Below are positions 53,646 through 62,967 of a DNA stretch of 64,000 nucleotides, one piece after another. A program made the position numbers and the translations under genes. Within the stretch, counting starts at the first letter, position 1; every line of letters begins with the position of its first letter. The stretch is from assembly GCF_014699035.1 (NCBI RefSeq), contig NZ_JACXAA010000001.1:806001-870000 (forward strand). The letters are read 5' to 3'. Below the pieces are notes generated by a model. The model was given only the letters and a program-made list of their open reading frames with translations. It made no database searches and had not been told where the DNA came from. This stretch comes from Spirosoma validum. Its GTDB lineage: Bacteria; Bacteroidota; Bacteroidia; Cytophagales; Spirosomataceae.

Positions 53646-54692
53646 CTACCCTACTACGTTATAAATCACTACAGGTTCGGCTTTATTTTTTAAGCTCACC
53701 TCGCCGATACGCTCGCAGGTGAAGGATTCGGCAATTTGTTGCTGCGCCGATTCAACAATGACGATTTGACCGGCCTGCGCCACGGATTGCAACCGTTGCG
53801 CTACGTTAACGGCGTCGCCAATAACCGTGTAATCTAACCGACGGAGCGTAGTCGAACCAATATTACCCGATACCATTTCGCCCATGTTGATCCCGATTGC
53901 CACTTTCGGGTGATAAGTCGGATGATTCGGCAGATTATCTTCCAGGCCGTCTATCTGAGCGCGAACAGCCAGGGCAGCTTCAATCGCCCGATCAAGGTGA
54001 TATTCCCCCCGGAAAACGGCCATAATGGCATCCCCCATAAACTTATCCACGTGCCCGCCCTGAGCAATAATCTCTTTGACCATCAGGTCGAAATACCGAT
54101 TGATCAGCCGAACAATTGTATCAGCTGATTCCCGTTCCGAGAGAGCCGTGAAACCACATATATCGATGAAGAGTACGGAAGCCTCAACAATTTCGCTGGA
54201 AGAGAGAGCCGTTTCAAATTCAGATCGGCTCATAAACGTCAATACCGACTCATCGACGTACATTTTGAGGATATTATTTTCTTTGATGGCCTGTACCGTT
54301 TTCCGAAGCTGACCGATATAGTCCATCGTTTTCTGCATTGTCAATTCCAAATCCTCGAAATTGACAGGTTTCGTCACGAAGTCGAACGCGCCCCGGTTCA
54401 TCGCTGTACGAATATTATCCATATCACCATAGGCCGACACGATGACAGCTTTAAGCATTGGATTTGTTTCGTGCAGTTTGACCAGTAAGGTTAAGCCGTC
54501 CATACCAGGCATGTTGATGTCGGTAAGTACCATATCGACATCAGGCTCCTGGTCCAGTACCTGTAGAGCTTCTGTACCGTCGTGGGCAAACAGGAATTCG
54601 TATTGTTTCTCTCGAATTTGACGTCGAAATTTCTGCTTGATGAGCAGTTCAAGGTCCGTTTCGTCGTCAACCACCAGTATTTTAGCGTTCAT
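53646..54692 (-). CDS. Response regulator with class III adenylyl/guanylyl cyclase output domain
   Basis: The 348-residue protein has a receiver domain (about 3-125: ILVVDDETDLELLIKQ, phospho-acceptor Asp in VLTDINMPGMDG, Thr/Lys in SAYGDMD and FVTKPVNF). A linker helix and a class III nucleotidyl cyclase domain (about 165-348) follow. The metal aspartates are in VLFIDICGFTALSE and KFMGDAIMAVF; the purine-selecting pair is K in HVDKFMGD and D in RLDYTVIGD. The transition-state Asn and Arg are in AVNVAQRLQ. The K/D pair predicts ATP as substrate, thus cAMP. It overlaps the upstream regulator gene (ATGA, 54689-54692) and is the last gene of the operon. Confidence 0.92.
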   Translation of the reverse strand: MNAKILVVDDETDLELLIKQKFRRQIREKQYEFLFAHDGTEALQVLDQEPDVDMVLTDINMPGMDGLTLLVKLHETNPMLKAVIVSAYGDMDNIRTAMNRGAFDFVTKPVNFEDLELTMQKTMDYIGQLRKTVQAIKENNILKMYVDESVLTFMSRSEFETALSSSEIVEASVLFIDICGFTALSERESADTIVRLINRYFDLMVKEIIAQGGHVDKFMGDAIMAVFRGEYHLDRAIEAALAVRAQIDGLEDNLPNHPTYHPKVAIGINMGEMVSGNIGSTTLRRLDYTVIGDAVNVAQRLQSVAQAGQIVIVESAQQQIAESFTCERIGEVSLKNKAEPVVIYNVVG

Positions 54693-55069
54693 GCCAAATC
54701 ATGAAGTTTTTGTTTCAAAAACGCAAAATCGAGGGGTTTTGTCAGAAAATCATTAGCCCCTAATTGAAGTGCCTGTTCCTGGGAGCCAGGATCGCCATAG
54801 GCAGTAATCATCATCACAACCGGAGAAGGAGGTATGTTGAAATCCTCCCGAATATGACGTAATAACTCGAACCCACTCATTCCGGGCATGTTAATATCGG
54901 ATAATATCAGAACGACCTCCGATGAATGGTCCGACAGATATGAAAGCGCTTCTTCGCCGGATTTTGCAAAATCTAACAGAAATTCTGCGTTACGAATTTC
55001 GCGACGAAAACGCTGCAGGAACAGATCTTTCACATCGGGTTCGTCGTCAACGACTAATATTTTTAGCAT
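54689..55069 (-). CDS. Single-domain response regulator (receiver only)
   Basis: The 126-residue protein is only a CheY-like receiver: ILVVDDEPDVKDLFLQRFRR, phospho-acceptor Asp in LILSDINMPGMSGFELL, the Thr in MMITAYGD and the Lys in FLTKPLDF. There is no output domain. It lies between the histidine kinase (37 bp) and the receiver-cyclase, which it overlaps. It could be a phosphate relay or sink between kinase and cyclase. Confidence 0.93.
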   Translation of the reverse strand: MLKILVVDDEPDVKDLFLQRFRREIRNAEFLLDFAKSGEEALSYLSDHSSEVVLILSDINMPGMSGFELLRHIREDFNIPPSPVVMMITAYGDPGSQEQALQLGANDFLTKPLDFAFLKQKLHDLA

Positions 55070-55105
55070 TAGGTCGGGCTCTGATTAAGATTACAATTGG
55101 TATAA

Positions 55106-56473
55106 TTAAGCAGGAATCGTAAGAATAAACTTCGTTCCTTCGCCCTCTTTACTCTCTACAGCCAGTGTGCCATTATGCCCTTTCGTAACAATATCATACG
55201 CCATGGACAAGCCAAGTCCGGTTCCTTCACCGGTTGGTTTAGTGGTAAAAAACGGCTGAAATATCTTTTGTTTTACTGCCTCGGGAATACCCGTTCCGTT
55301 ATCAGCAACGGTAATGACCACTTGACTATCAATACAGCGCGTACTCGCTGATACCGTTGGCTGATAGCCCGATACACCCTGTTTCTGACGCTGCTGAACG
55401 GCATAAAACGCGTTTGTAAACAAATTGAGCAACACCCGTCCCAGTTCCTGCGGTACAACGCTGATTTTCCCCAGAGACGTATCGAAATCCGTCTGGAACG
55501 TAGCGTTGAACGTTTTGTCTTTGGCCCGCAAACCGTGATAAGCCAACCGTAGGTATTCATCACAGAGAGCGTTAATGTCCGTAGGTTCGCGCTGGCCAGT
55601 ATTGCTGCGCGAATGTTGCAGCATACCTTTAACAATGGAAGCAGCCCGACCACCATGATGGCTAATTTTCTGAAGATTCTGCTTCAGATCAGTCAGCAAT
55701 TCGGCTTCCAGTTCGGTATCGCGGTCGGCTTTGGTTTGTTCCTCGCTTAGTTCGTCAATCAACTCAATACTGACTTCGGAAAAGTTATTGACAAAATTCA
55801 GCGGGTTTTGAATCTCATGTGCAATGCCTGCCGTCAGCTCTCCCAGCGAAGCCATCTTTTCGCTGTGAATCAATTGATTCTGCGTCGCTTTCAGTTCGGT
55901 AAGTGTCTGTTCTAATTCTTCTTTCTGACGAGTGATCTCAGCTGTTCGTTCAGCAACTAAGTATTCGAGCTCGTTCTTTTTTCCTTCGATAATACGGCGC
56001 TGTTCGGCTTCCTCTTCACGCTCCTGCTGTACTTTGGCAAACGCTTTTTTCTGATTATTGGCAATCAACATAAACGTAATAAGCCAGAAAAACGAGAAGG
56101 TCGATCCTGCTTCAAAATAGACCTTCGTGCTTTTATAAAAATCAGGCGATATAAATCTCAGCACATCGCGTATGACAACCAGGATAGTATAGGGCGCTAT
56201 CGCTAGCAACAGCGTTCGGGCCGGGCGAATATGATACAGTTGACGAACCGTATAGGCAACGGCACCAAAAATAATCAGCCAGAACCAGGTTAGCCATGGT
56301 TTTGGAAGCACTTCCCCAATCGTCATCAGGACAAGCCCTAAAACCCAGACTTTACTCAGGTATACATCCCAGGCTGGCAGCTGTTTGGGCGTGTCCAGAA
56401 ATTTGCGGATGTAATTGATGACCGCAATGGCAATGCCAATTGCTATGTAGGAGCTTCCATCTGACCAGTTCAT
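55106..56473 (-). CDS. Membrane sensor histidine kinase
   Basis: The 455-residue protein has four or five spans in the first 150 residues (YIAIGIAIAVINYI, VWVLGLVLMTIGEVL, WFWLIIFGAVAYTV, LLLAIAPYTILVVI, FFWLITFMLIANN). A coiled coil (about 155-210) leads to the H-box SLGELTAGIAHEIQNPLNFV with the phospho-acceptor His. The ATP site follows: VPQELGRVLLNLFTNAFYAV (N-box), VADNGTGIPE (G1) and GEGTGLGLSMAYDI (G2). The membrane part does not look like a known ligand domain. Its ATG overlaps the stop of the HEAT/cNMP-binding gene, so the two are coupled. Confidence 0.94.
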   Translation of the reverse strand: MNWSDGSSYIAIGIAIAVINYIRKFLDTPKQLPAWDVYLSKVWVLGLVLMTIGEVLPKPWLTWFWLIIFGAVAYTVRQLYHIRPARTLLLAIAPYTILVVIRDVLRFISPDFYKSTKVYFEAGSTFSFFWLITFMLIANNQKKAFAKVQQEREEEAEQRRIIEGKKNELEYLVAERTAEITRQKEELEQTLTELKATQNQLIHSEKMASLGELTAGIAHEIQNPLNFVNNFSEVSIELIDELSEEQTKADRDTELEAELLTDLKQNLQKISHHGGRAASIVKGMLQHSRSNTGQREPTDINALCDEYLRLAYHGLRAKDKTFNATFQTDFDTSLGKISVVPQELGRVLLNLFTNAFYAVQQRQKQGVSGYQPTVSASTRCIDSQVVITVADNGTGIPEAVKQKIFQPFFTTKPTGEGTGLGLSMAYDIVTKGHNGTLAVESKEGEGTKFILTIPA

Positions 56474-59400
56474 ACCGGTTGTTTTTTAGCGTTGACCGAC
56501 TGAGAAGCAATCAGTTCGTTCTGCCGACGAATGCGGCCCGATAAACTCTTGACGATGCTACGTAGTACTTCGCCCCGTTCTTCCATCAAATCATAGAAAT
56601 CATCCTGATCGATACGTAACAATCGAACATCTGTAATCGCTTCAGCCGTGGCGGAGCGAGCTTCAGTATCCAGCAGCGCCAGCTCCCCAAAGAAATCACC
56701 CCGACTAAAACGAGCTAATTCAATTGCGCCATCCAGAATAGCCACTTCGCCCGTGTAGATCACGTACATCCCTGTACCGAGATCACCTTTATGAAAAATT
56801 GGCTCGCCTGCCTGATGCTCTTCTTCTTTCATAATGGGCGTAATGCTGGCCAGTACGTTTTCGGGCGTTTGAGAAAACAGACTAGTCTGAGCAAGCAACA
56901 AAACGCGGTCGTAAGCTGGAATCTGGTCGGTAGCGTGGGTGGAATGACTCATAAGTAAAGGAGATAGGACAGCAAAACGAGACTGTAATGACTGACGGGC
57001 TATTGCGGCATCGGCATCGGGCAAACTTCGCAGAACTTCGCTAACCGTCCAGGCTGAAAAAACAGTCTCACCCATCCGCAAAATAAACGCCTTTATGGGT
57101 TCAGTTTCCTGAAACGGTTCGAGTTCAACATCCAGAATCCGAATTTTTTCGGAGCGAGGTAAATCTTCGACTAATACCTGTAACGTCTGGTACGTAGCTC
57201 TCGGAATCAGGTTATCAAGCATTTCTAACGCGTTCGCCCGACGCTCCCGGGCCGGATGCCCAACGCCCATCCGCGCCCCGGCAATTGTATCTGTATCATA
57301 CAACTGCGCGAGTACATCGAATAACCGCTGTGCCAATACGGCCAATTCGTAATCAAGCGTTTCGGTCAGGCCAGGTTCGGCGAGACTTCCATGTAAAATT
57401 CGCTGAGCCAGTTGTACTTCTTTGTGCATGAGCACACGGAAGATCGCATCGTCAGCGGGCTCATTCGGGAAATGACGTAATGCTCGTAGCGCAGCGCTAC
57501 GTACCACCAGATCCGATTGCTGCGCGAGTTCGTTCAGAAGCTGACGACTTGCGGGAATATGAATAGCCCCACAAATAGCCGCTATCCGCTCTGTCGCTAA
57601 TCGATCATTTTCTTTCTGCAATACACGCTGTAACGCGGGAATGGCTTCGGCTCCGCGCGATTTGAGCGCCTGCGTAACGGCGCGACCAATTGTTTTATCA
57701 GTTAGTTTATCCAGCAAATACTGCATCAGGCCCGCATCCGACAATTGGCCAGCCGCCTTAATAGCGGCTTTCACAACGTCAGGATGTGCACTTTCCAGTT
57801 GTCGACTTACCGACGTAGCAAACGCATTCAGTCGCAGATCAGCAATTAAGGTCAAGGCTATCTGCTGATACAACGGCTTTGGATCATTAATTAGCTGAGT
57901 CAGCACCGACTGAGCGGTTGCATCATTCGAATTCAGTTCCAACACACCTTTTATAGCTCCCTGCCTGATGTTTAGATCGGTGTGGTGAATCAGCGGAGCC
58001 AGCTCACTTGCTTCCGCATTAATTCGTCGGCCCAGCAAATAAGCCGCCTGCTGACGTAGCAGAGGTTCATCGTCGGTCAGGGCAATGTGCATTAATTGAC
58101 GAACGGGTAGCGACTGTTTTTGATGAGCAGCAGCGGCTAAAGCCCGACGGCGCACACTGGCATTAACATGAGCCAGCAGCCCGGGCAGATGCTTTCCTAA
58201 TTCAGCTGAATCGTGAGTGTCAAGCCAGCTGATGGCTGTTATGACATCGTCGGACCGATTACTATTCAGTTGACTAATAGCGCTTATCTGAGCGGCTTTT
58301 GGCATTGCTAACTGATCGCTTTCTAGGAACCGACGGCCAATTGCATCATTCAGTTCGAGCAGATAACGCTGGTAAGTATACCGCAACAGCCACACTGCAC
58401 CAGCCAACAGGGTAATCCAAACCAGCGCACCACCCGATTCGAACGTAGTGTGCAACACAAAAATCAGGAATCCGGCAAGACCTAATCCAATCGGCTCATA
58501 AAGTCCTTTTGCCAGGGTATGCCCTTTAAGACGTTGAGGAGGTAACAGCGGTTGAAATAAAACCAAAAAGACGGGATCAAATAAGGCCCGGCGCACGACT
58601 TCAAAAATCAGGTACAAACCACAGAAATAGACGAGTAGCATGGTCTCATCGGCCGCCCAGTACCGTAACGCGACCAGACCGACCACACCGATCAAAGCGA
58701 CCCAGGGCAGGACCAATAGTGATCGCTGAACCCCAAACCGGTCGAGCACCTGACGCGACAGGAGCAATTTGACCAGCATAGCAATGCCATAGGTCAACGC
58801 CAGTACGTAGCTGACATACCGGATAACATCGGTCTGATCGTGAAATCGGTGTTTGACATTAATAAAGAAATTAAATTCGATTTCGGTCGCTACGGCCGCT
58901 ATTAACGCCAAACTCAGACACATATAAAAGATCAACTCGCTACCGCCAAAGCGAGTCCCAATGAGCCGCGATGGCTCCCGGCGCGCAGGTCGATCGGAGC
59001 GATGTGGAGCGTGTACATCATGCGAGTCAATAGTCAATCGTAATACGTATAGAGCCGCCAGAAACGCACCAAAAGCAACTAATAGCAAGCGTACTACGTC
59101 GGCATGGGCATGAACTAACGCTGCCAGAATGGCGCCTATGGCTTTGGCGGGCATATCTCCCGAGCTAATCACACCGAACAGCCGTTTGCTTTGCCGCGTA
59201 TCGAATACGACTGCCGAAACGCCCCAGAATTCCAGATTAGTAAGCAAATAAATAAGCCGATAACCAGTCATGATAGCCACGGCAGCCGCCACTGAATGGC
59301 CAACAACAACCAGCACGCCAATGACAACCGTCATCGCTACAGCCGACAGCAACACGCGCACAGCGAGGCTGCGCAATGCCAGGTGATGTTCGAAATAGGC

Positions 59401-59652
59401 GTAAATACGTCCTATTGCGATCATCGCTAGGGCTGAAATGATGTAGGCAATGGGTAAGCTCGTTTCAGGATTATTTTCAAGAAGAATCGCATTGGAAGCT
59501 ACATAGATGAGGATAGTCCCAATGCCCAGCAAAAAATTATGGATAAAAAACAGACGTACCGTTTTGCCCTCCTCCGGACGGATGCCCAACGCCCGATGCC
59601 ATCGTTGCGGTTGGGAAGGCGATTGATACGTAGGTTCTGCATCAACGGTCAT
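56470..59652 (-). CDS. Transporter-like membrane protein with HEAT repeats and cyclic-nucleotide-binding domain
   Basis: The ATG at 59652 gives 1060 residues. The N-terminal 440 residues form about 12 spans of MFS/nucleotide-transporter type (EEGKTVRLFFIHNFLLGIG, GYRLIYLLTNLEFWG), similar to Npt-type ATP/ADP carriers. Residues about 450-800 are HEAT-like repeats (ARRAL-type RRRALAAAAHQKQ, LLRQQAAYLLGRRI, DVVKAAIKAAGQLSD). The C-terminal region (about 925-1045) is a canonical cyclic-nucleotide-binding domain with AGEPIFHKGDLGTGMYVIY and the phosphate cassette FFGELALLDTEARSATAEA, where the Glu and Arg contact the nucleotide. It is the first gene of the cyclase operon, with a TATATTTG -7 box 29 bp upstream. 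Confidence 0.88.
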   Translation of the reverse strand: MTVDAEPTYQSPSQPQRWHRALGIRPEEGKTVRLFFIHNFLLGIGTILIYVASNAILLENNPETSLPIAYIISALAMIAIGRIYAYFEHHLALRSLAVRVLLSAVAMTVVIGVLVVVGHSVAAAVAIMTGYRLIYLLTNLEFWGVSAVVFDTRQSKRLFGVISSGDMPAKAIGAILAALVHAHADVVRLLLVAFGAFLAALYVLRLTIDSHDVHAPHRSDRPARREPSRLIGTRFGGSELIFYMCLSLALIAAVATEIEFNFFINVKHRFHDQTDVIRYVSYVLALTYGIAMLVKLLLSRQVLDRFGVQRSLLVLPWVALIGVVGLVALRYWAADETMLLVYFCGLYLIFEVVRRALFDPVFLVLFQPLLPPQRLKGHTLAKGLYEPIGLGLAGFLIFVLHTTFESGGALVWITLLAGAVWLLRYTYQRYLLELNDAIGRRFLESDQLAMPKAAQISAISQLNSNRSDDVITAISWLDTHDSAELGKHLPGLLAHVNASVRRRALAAAAHQKQSLPVRQLMHIALTDDEPLLRQQAAYLLGRRINAEASELAPLIHHTDLNIRQGAIKGVLELNSNDATAQSVLTQLINDPKPLYQQIALTLIADLRLNAFATSVSRQLESAHPDVVKAAIKAAGQLSDAGLMQYLLDKLTDKTIGRAVTQALKSRGAEAIPALQRVLQKENDRLATERIAAICGAIHIPASRQLLNELAQQSDLVVRSAALRALRHFPNEPADDAIFRVLMHKEVQLAQRILHGSLAEPGLTETLDYELAVLAQRLFDVLAQLYDTDTIAGARMGVGHPARERRANALEMLDNLIPRATYQTLQVLVEDLPRSEKIRILDVELEPFQETEPIKAFILRMGETVFSAWTVSEVLRSLPDADAAIARQSLQSRFAVLSPLLMSHSTHATDQIPAYDRVLLLAQTSLFSQTPENVLASITPIMKEEEHQAGEPIFHKGDLGTGMYVIYTGEVAILDGAIELARFSRGDFFGELALLDTEARSATAEAITDVRLLRIDQDDFYDLMEERGEVLRSIVKSLSGRIRRQNELIASQSVNAKKQPV

Positions 59653-60088
59653 AAGCAAGTTTCGCGACACGATTTATCGTCAAATATAAGCACCGACAAC
59701 GCAGAAGACGATAGAGTGAAGAGGAATATACGTCTGAATTCATTTGGTCTACAAGCTGAACTATGCGCTAACAGCCATAATAGAGGCTATTTATGTATGT
59801 ACCTGAACACTAAAATCCAACACTCAGACAGGGAAACTATTTAAGTGATGTCATTACCTAAATAGTTATTTCTTTTGAAAAATTTGTACTGATACGTTAC
59901 AGAGTATTTGGTAGTAGTGAGTCAACGTAGTGTGTACAAATTTTATCAACTAAACTCAGGCTTATGCTGTTGTAAAGTTAAGCGCGTCGTTACCAGCCGA
60001 AAAAGAAGAGAAAAAACAGAAACATTTGCAGTAAACTATCTGGGCTAAACGCTACCTTTGCGGGTCAAAACAACGACGCGCCCCCGTC
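59653..60088. promoter_or_regulatory. Divergent promoter region of the signalling operon and sucA
   Basis: CAAATATA at 59681-59688 reads TATATTTG on the minus strand, a -7 box for the cNMP operon. TACCTTTG at 60053-60060 is a -7 box for sucA, 28 bp before its ATG. A weak palindrome (AACTATTTA at 59836 and TAAATAGTT ending at 59869) lies between. No gene is supported in these 436 bp. Confidence 0.6.
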
Positions 60089-62881
60089 ATGGACCAGTAT
60101 TCATATATCGCTAATTCCGACGCGGCTTACGTAGATCAACTTTATCAGTCTTACAAGCAAGACCCACAATCAGTTGACGAAAGCTGGCAGCAATTTTTTA
60201 AAGGATTTGAATTTTCACTAACCTATGGCGAAAATGCCAACCGCAACGGCGGACCGGGCAATCCCAATGGCAAAGCGCCAAATGGGGTGGCATCCAACGG
60301 AAACGGTCACGCTACAGCGACTAAACCGGTAGATGTAACCCATGCCGAAAAAGAGGTTTCGGTCGCTAGTTTGATTAAAGCGTACCGTTCTCGCGGTCAC
60401 TTGCTGGCCAAAACCAACCCACTTAGAGCTCGTAAGGATCGTCAACCCCGCGTTGATTTACCTGATTATGCACTTTCAGATGCCGACTTAGATACCGTCT
60501 TTGAATCGGGTAAATTGCTGGGCATCGGACCGGCTACGTTACGGGTGATTATGGATTCACTGCGGAAGATTTACTCGGGCGACATTGGCTTCGAGTATAT
60601 GTATATCCGCGAGCTGGATGTAAAAAACTGGCTACGTAACAAGATTGAAAAAGAAGCGCTGGTTTTTGAGCCGACGCTTGATGAGAAAAAACGTATCCTC
60701 GAGAAGCTCAACGAGGCTACCGTTTTCGAAAACTTCTTAGCCACTAAGTACTTAGGTCAGAAACGGTTTTCTCTCGAAGGGGGCGAAGTAACGATTCCTG
60801 CGCTTGATACGATTATCAGTCAGGCAGCTGACATGGGCGTTGAAGAAGTGATGATCGGTATGGCGCACCGGGGGCGTTTGAACGTACTGGCCAACATTCT
60901 CGGTAAATCCTATGAGTCAATCTTCGATGGATTTGAAGGGAACGTACCCAATCAGGTTCACGGTGATGGTGACGTTAAATACCACCTTGGCTATTCAAGC
61001 TTGACCGAAACTAAATCAGGCAAGCAGATCAGTGTAAAACTGGCGCCAAACCCATCGCACCTGGAAGCTGTAAATCCAGTAGTCGAAGGTTTCGTGCGAG
61101 CGCAGGCCGATGAGGAATATAATGGTGACTTCAAGAAAATAATGCCGATCCTGATCCACGGCGATGCCGCTGTGGCTGGTCAGGGAATCGTATACGAAGT
61201 TACACAGATGGCGAAACTGGCGGGGTATACAACCGGCGGTACTGTTCATTTCGTGATTAATAATCAGATTGGTTTCACGACCGATTTCGATGATGCGCGT
61301 TCGTCGATCTACTGTTCGGACGTAGCCAAAATTATTGACGCGCCCATTTTCCACGTCAATGGTGACGACCCCGAAGCGGTTATTTTCTGCGCCAAACTGG
61401 CTGTGGAATTCCGAGAGAAATTCAATCGGGACGTGTTCATCGATATGGTTTGTTACCGGCGTTACGGTCACAACGAGGCTGACGAACCGAAGTTTACGCA
61501 GCCTACGATGTACAACATCATCGATAAGCACGCTAATCCGCGCGAACTCTATAAAGATCTGCTCATTGAGCGGGGCGATGTCGATGCGGAGCTGGCACAG
61601 CGTATGGATACGGAGTTCAAGAAACAACTTCAGGATAGGCTCGATCGCGTGAAGCAGAAGGCTGAAATTCCCTACAAACCATTACGTCTGGATCTTGACT
61701 GGGCCGAGTTACGTTTCAGCGAACCCAAAGACCTTGAGAAATCACCGGAGACGGGTGTTTCTGCTGAGGTTCTGGATACCATTGGGAAAGCATTGGTTAA
61801 GATTCCGGAAGGATTTAAGCCACTGAAGCAAATTGATAAGTTGCTGAAAGATCGGCAAACCATGCTTACAGATACTAAGATGGTAAACTGGGGTACAGCT
61901 GAACTACTGTCTTATGGCTCGCTTTTGTTGGATGGAAAACCGGTTCGCCTGAGTGGTCAGGATGTACAACGCGGTACGTTTTCGCACCGTCATGCTGTGC
62001 TGCATGATGCAGAAACGAACCAGACGTATTCTTCGCTTGACTTTATCAAAGAAGGTCAACAAAAGTTTCAGGTGTATAACTCACTTCTGTCGGAATATGG
62101 CGTGCTTGGCTTTGAATATGGCTATGCCATGGCAAATCCGCATGCGCTGGTAATCTGGGAAGCACAATTTGGTGATTTCTCGAACGGTGCTCAATTGATC
62201 ATCGACCAGTTTATTGCTGCTGCCGAATCGAAATGGGGTATTCAGAATGGCGTTACGTTGTTATTGCCACATGGCTACGAAGGTCAGGGGCCAGAGCACT
62301 CAAATGCCCGTCCTGAACGGTATCTGCAATTGTATGCTGAGTACAATATGACGGTAGCGAACATAACAACACCCGCCAACCTGTTTCATGTCATGCGTCG
62401 ACAATTGGCATGGCCTTTCCGTAAGCCGCTGGTCATCATGTCGCCAAAATCACTGCTTCGTCATCCGAAGTGTGTTTCGCCACTGGAAGATCTGACCAAA
62501 GGCTCTTTCCAGGAAATTATCGACGATAGTTATGCCCAGGCGAAAAAGGTGAAACGCGTGTTGCTTTGCACCGGCAAAGTATATTACGACTTGCTCGAAA
62601 AACAGCAGGCTGATCAGCGTGATGATGTTGCCATCGTTCGGCTCGAGCAATTAGCTCCATTATCCAAAACGCAATTGGATAGCGTTCTGTCTAAGTACAA
62701 AAAAGCTGAGATATTCTGGGTACAGGAAGAGCCCGAGAACATGGGATATTGGACCTATCTGCTACGTATCGGACTGAACTATCCGATCATCTCACGCAAA
62801 GCTGCGGCTTCACCCGCAACTGGTTACCCAAAAATTCATACTCAGGAACAAGCCGATATCGTTCGGAGAGCGTTTGAATAA
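60089..62881 (+). CDS. sucA: 2-oxoglutarate dehydrogenase E1 component
   Basis: The 930-residue thiamine-diphosphate enzyme decarboxylates 2-oxoglutarate in the TCA cycle. The N-terminal helper domain has the family start SNAAYVDQLYQSYKQDP-type sequence (SDAAYVDQLYQSYKQDPQSV). A Gly/Asn-rich linker (about 50-75) follows, then VASLIKAYRSRGHLLAKTNPL, IGMAHRGRLNVLANILGKS and the ThDP motif IHGDAAVAGQGIVYE. The HNEADEPKFTQP segment and the pyrimidine-site region GFEYGYAMANPHALVIWEAQFGDF are typical. LPHGYEGQGPEHSNAR is in the C-terminal half. sucB follows after 86 bp with a hairpin between. Confidence 0.97.
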   Translation: MDQYSYIANSDAAYVDQLYQSYKQDPQSVDESWQQFFKGFEFSLTYGENANRNGGPGNPNGKAPNGVASNGNGHATATKPVDVTHAEKEVSVASLIKAYRSRGHLLAKTNPLRARKDRQPRVDLPDYALSDADLDTVFESGKLLGIGPATLRVIMDSLRKIYSGDIGFEYMYIRELDVKNWLRNKIEKEALVFEPTLDEKKRILEKLNEATVFENFLATKYLGQKRFSLEGGEVTIPALDTIISQAADMGVEEVMIGMAHRGRLNVLANILGKSYESIFDGFEGNVPNQVHGDGDVKYHLGYSSLTETKSGKQISVKLAPNPSHLEAVNPVVEGFVRAQADEEYNGDFKKIMPILIHGDAAVAGQGIVYEVTQMAKLAGYTTGGTVHFVINNQIGFTTDFDDARSSIYCSDVAKIIDAPIFHVNGDDPEAVIFCAKLAVEFREKFNRDVFIDMVCYRRYGHNEADEPKFTQPTMYNIIDKHANPRELYKDLLIERGDVDAELAQRMDTEFKKQLQDRLDRVKQKAEIPYKPLRLDLDWAELRFSEPKDLEKSPETGVSAEVLDTIGKALVKIPEGFKPLKQIDKLLKDRQTMLTDTKMVNWGTAELLSYGSLLLDGKPVRLSGQDVQRGTFSHRHAVLHDAETNQTYSSLDFIKEGQQKFQVYNSLLSEYGVLGFEYGYAMANPHALVIWEAQFGDFSNGAQLIIDQFIAAAESKWGIQNGVTLLLPHGYEGQGPEHSNARPERYLQLYAEYNMTVANITTPANLFHVMRRQLAWPFRKPLVIMSPKSLLRHPKCVSPLEDLTKGSFQEIIDDSYAQAKKVKRVLLCTGKVYYDLLEKQQADQRDDVAIVRLEQLAPLSKTQLDSVLSKYKKAEIFWVQEEPENMGYWTYLLRIGLNYPIISRKAAASPATGYPKIHTQEQADIVRRAFE

Positions 62882-62888
62882 AAAAACA

Positions 62889-62952
62889 GTCGATCGTTGT
62901 CGGTCGATAGCATCCGTGTTTTACGCATGACTATCGACCGACGACGATCGAC
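62889..62952 (+). terminator. 22-bp-stem hairpin between sucA and sucB
   Basis: Arms 62889-62910 and 62931-62952 are complementary except at one position, which can be a G-U pair, around a 20-base loop. No U-run follows, so it may stabilise or partially terminate sucA message to set the sucA/sucB ratio. Confidence 0.6.
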
Positions 62953-62967
62953 TAACCACTAACTTAT

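Noticed and set aside
61016..61627. 203-codon minus-strand frame inside sucA
   Set aside because: Antisense shadow of the conserved E1 core.
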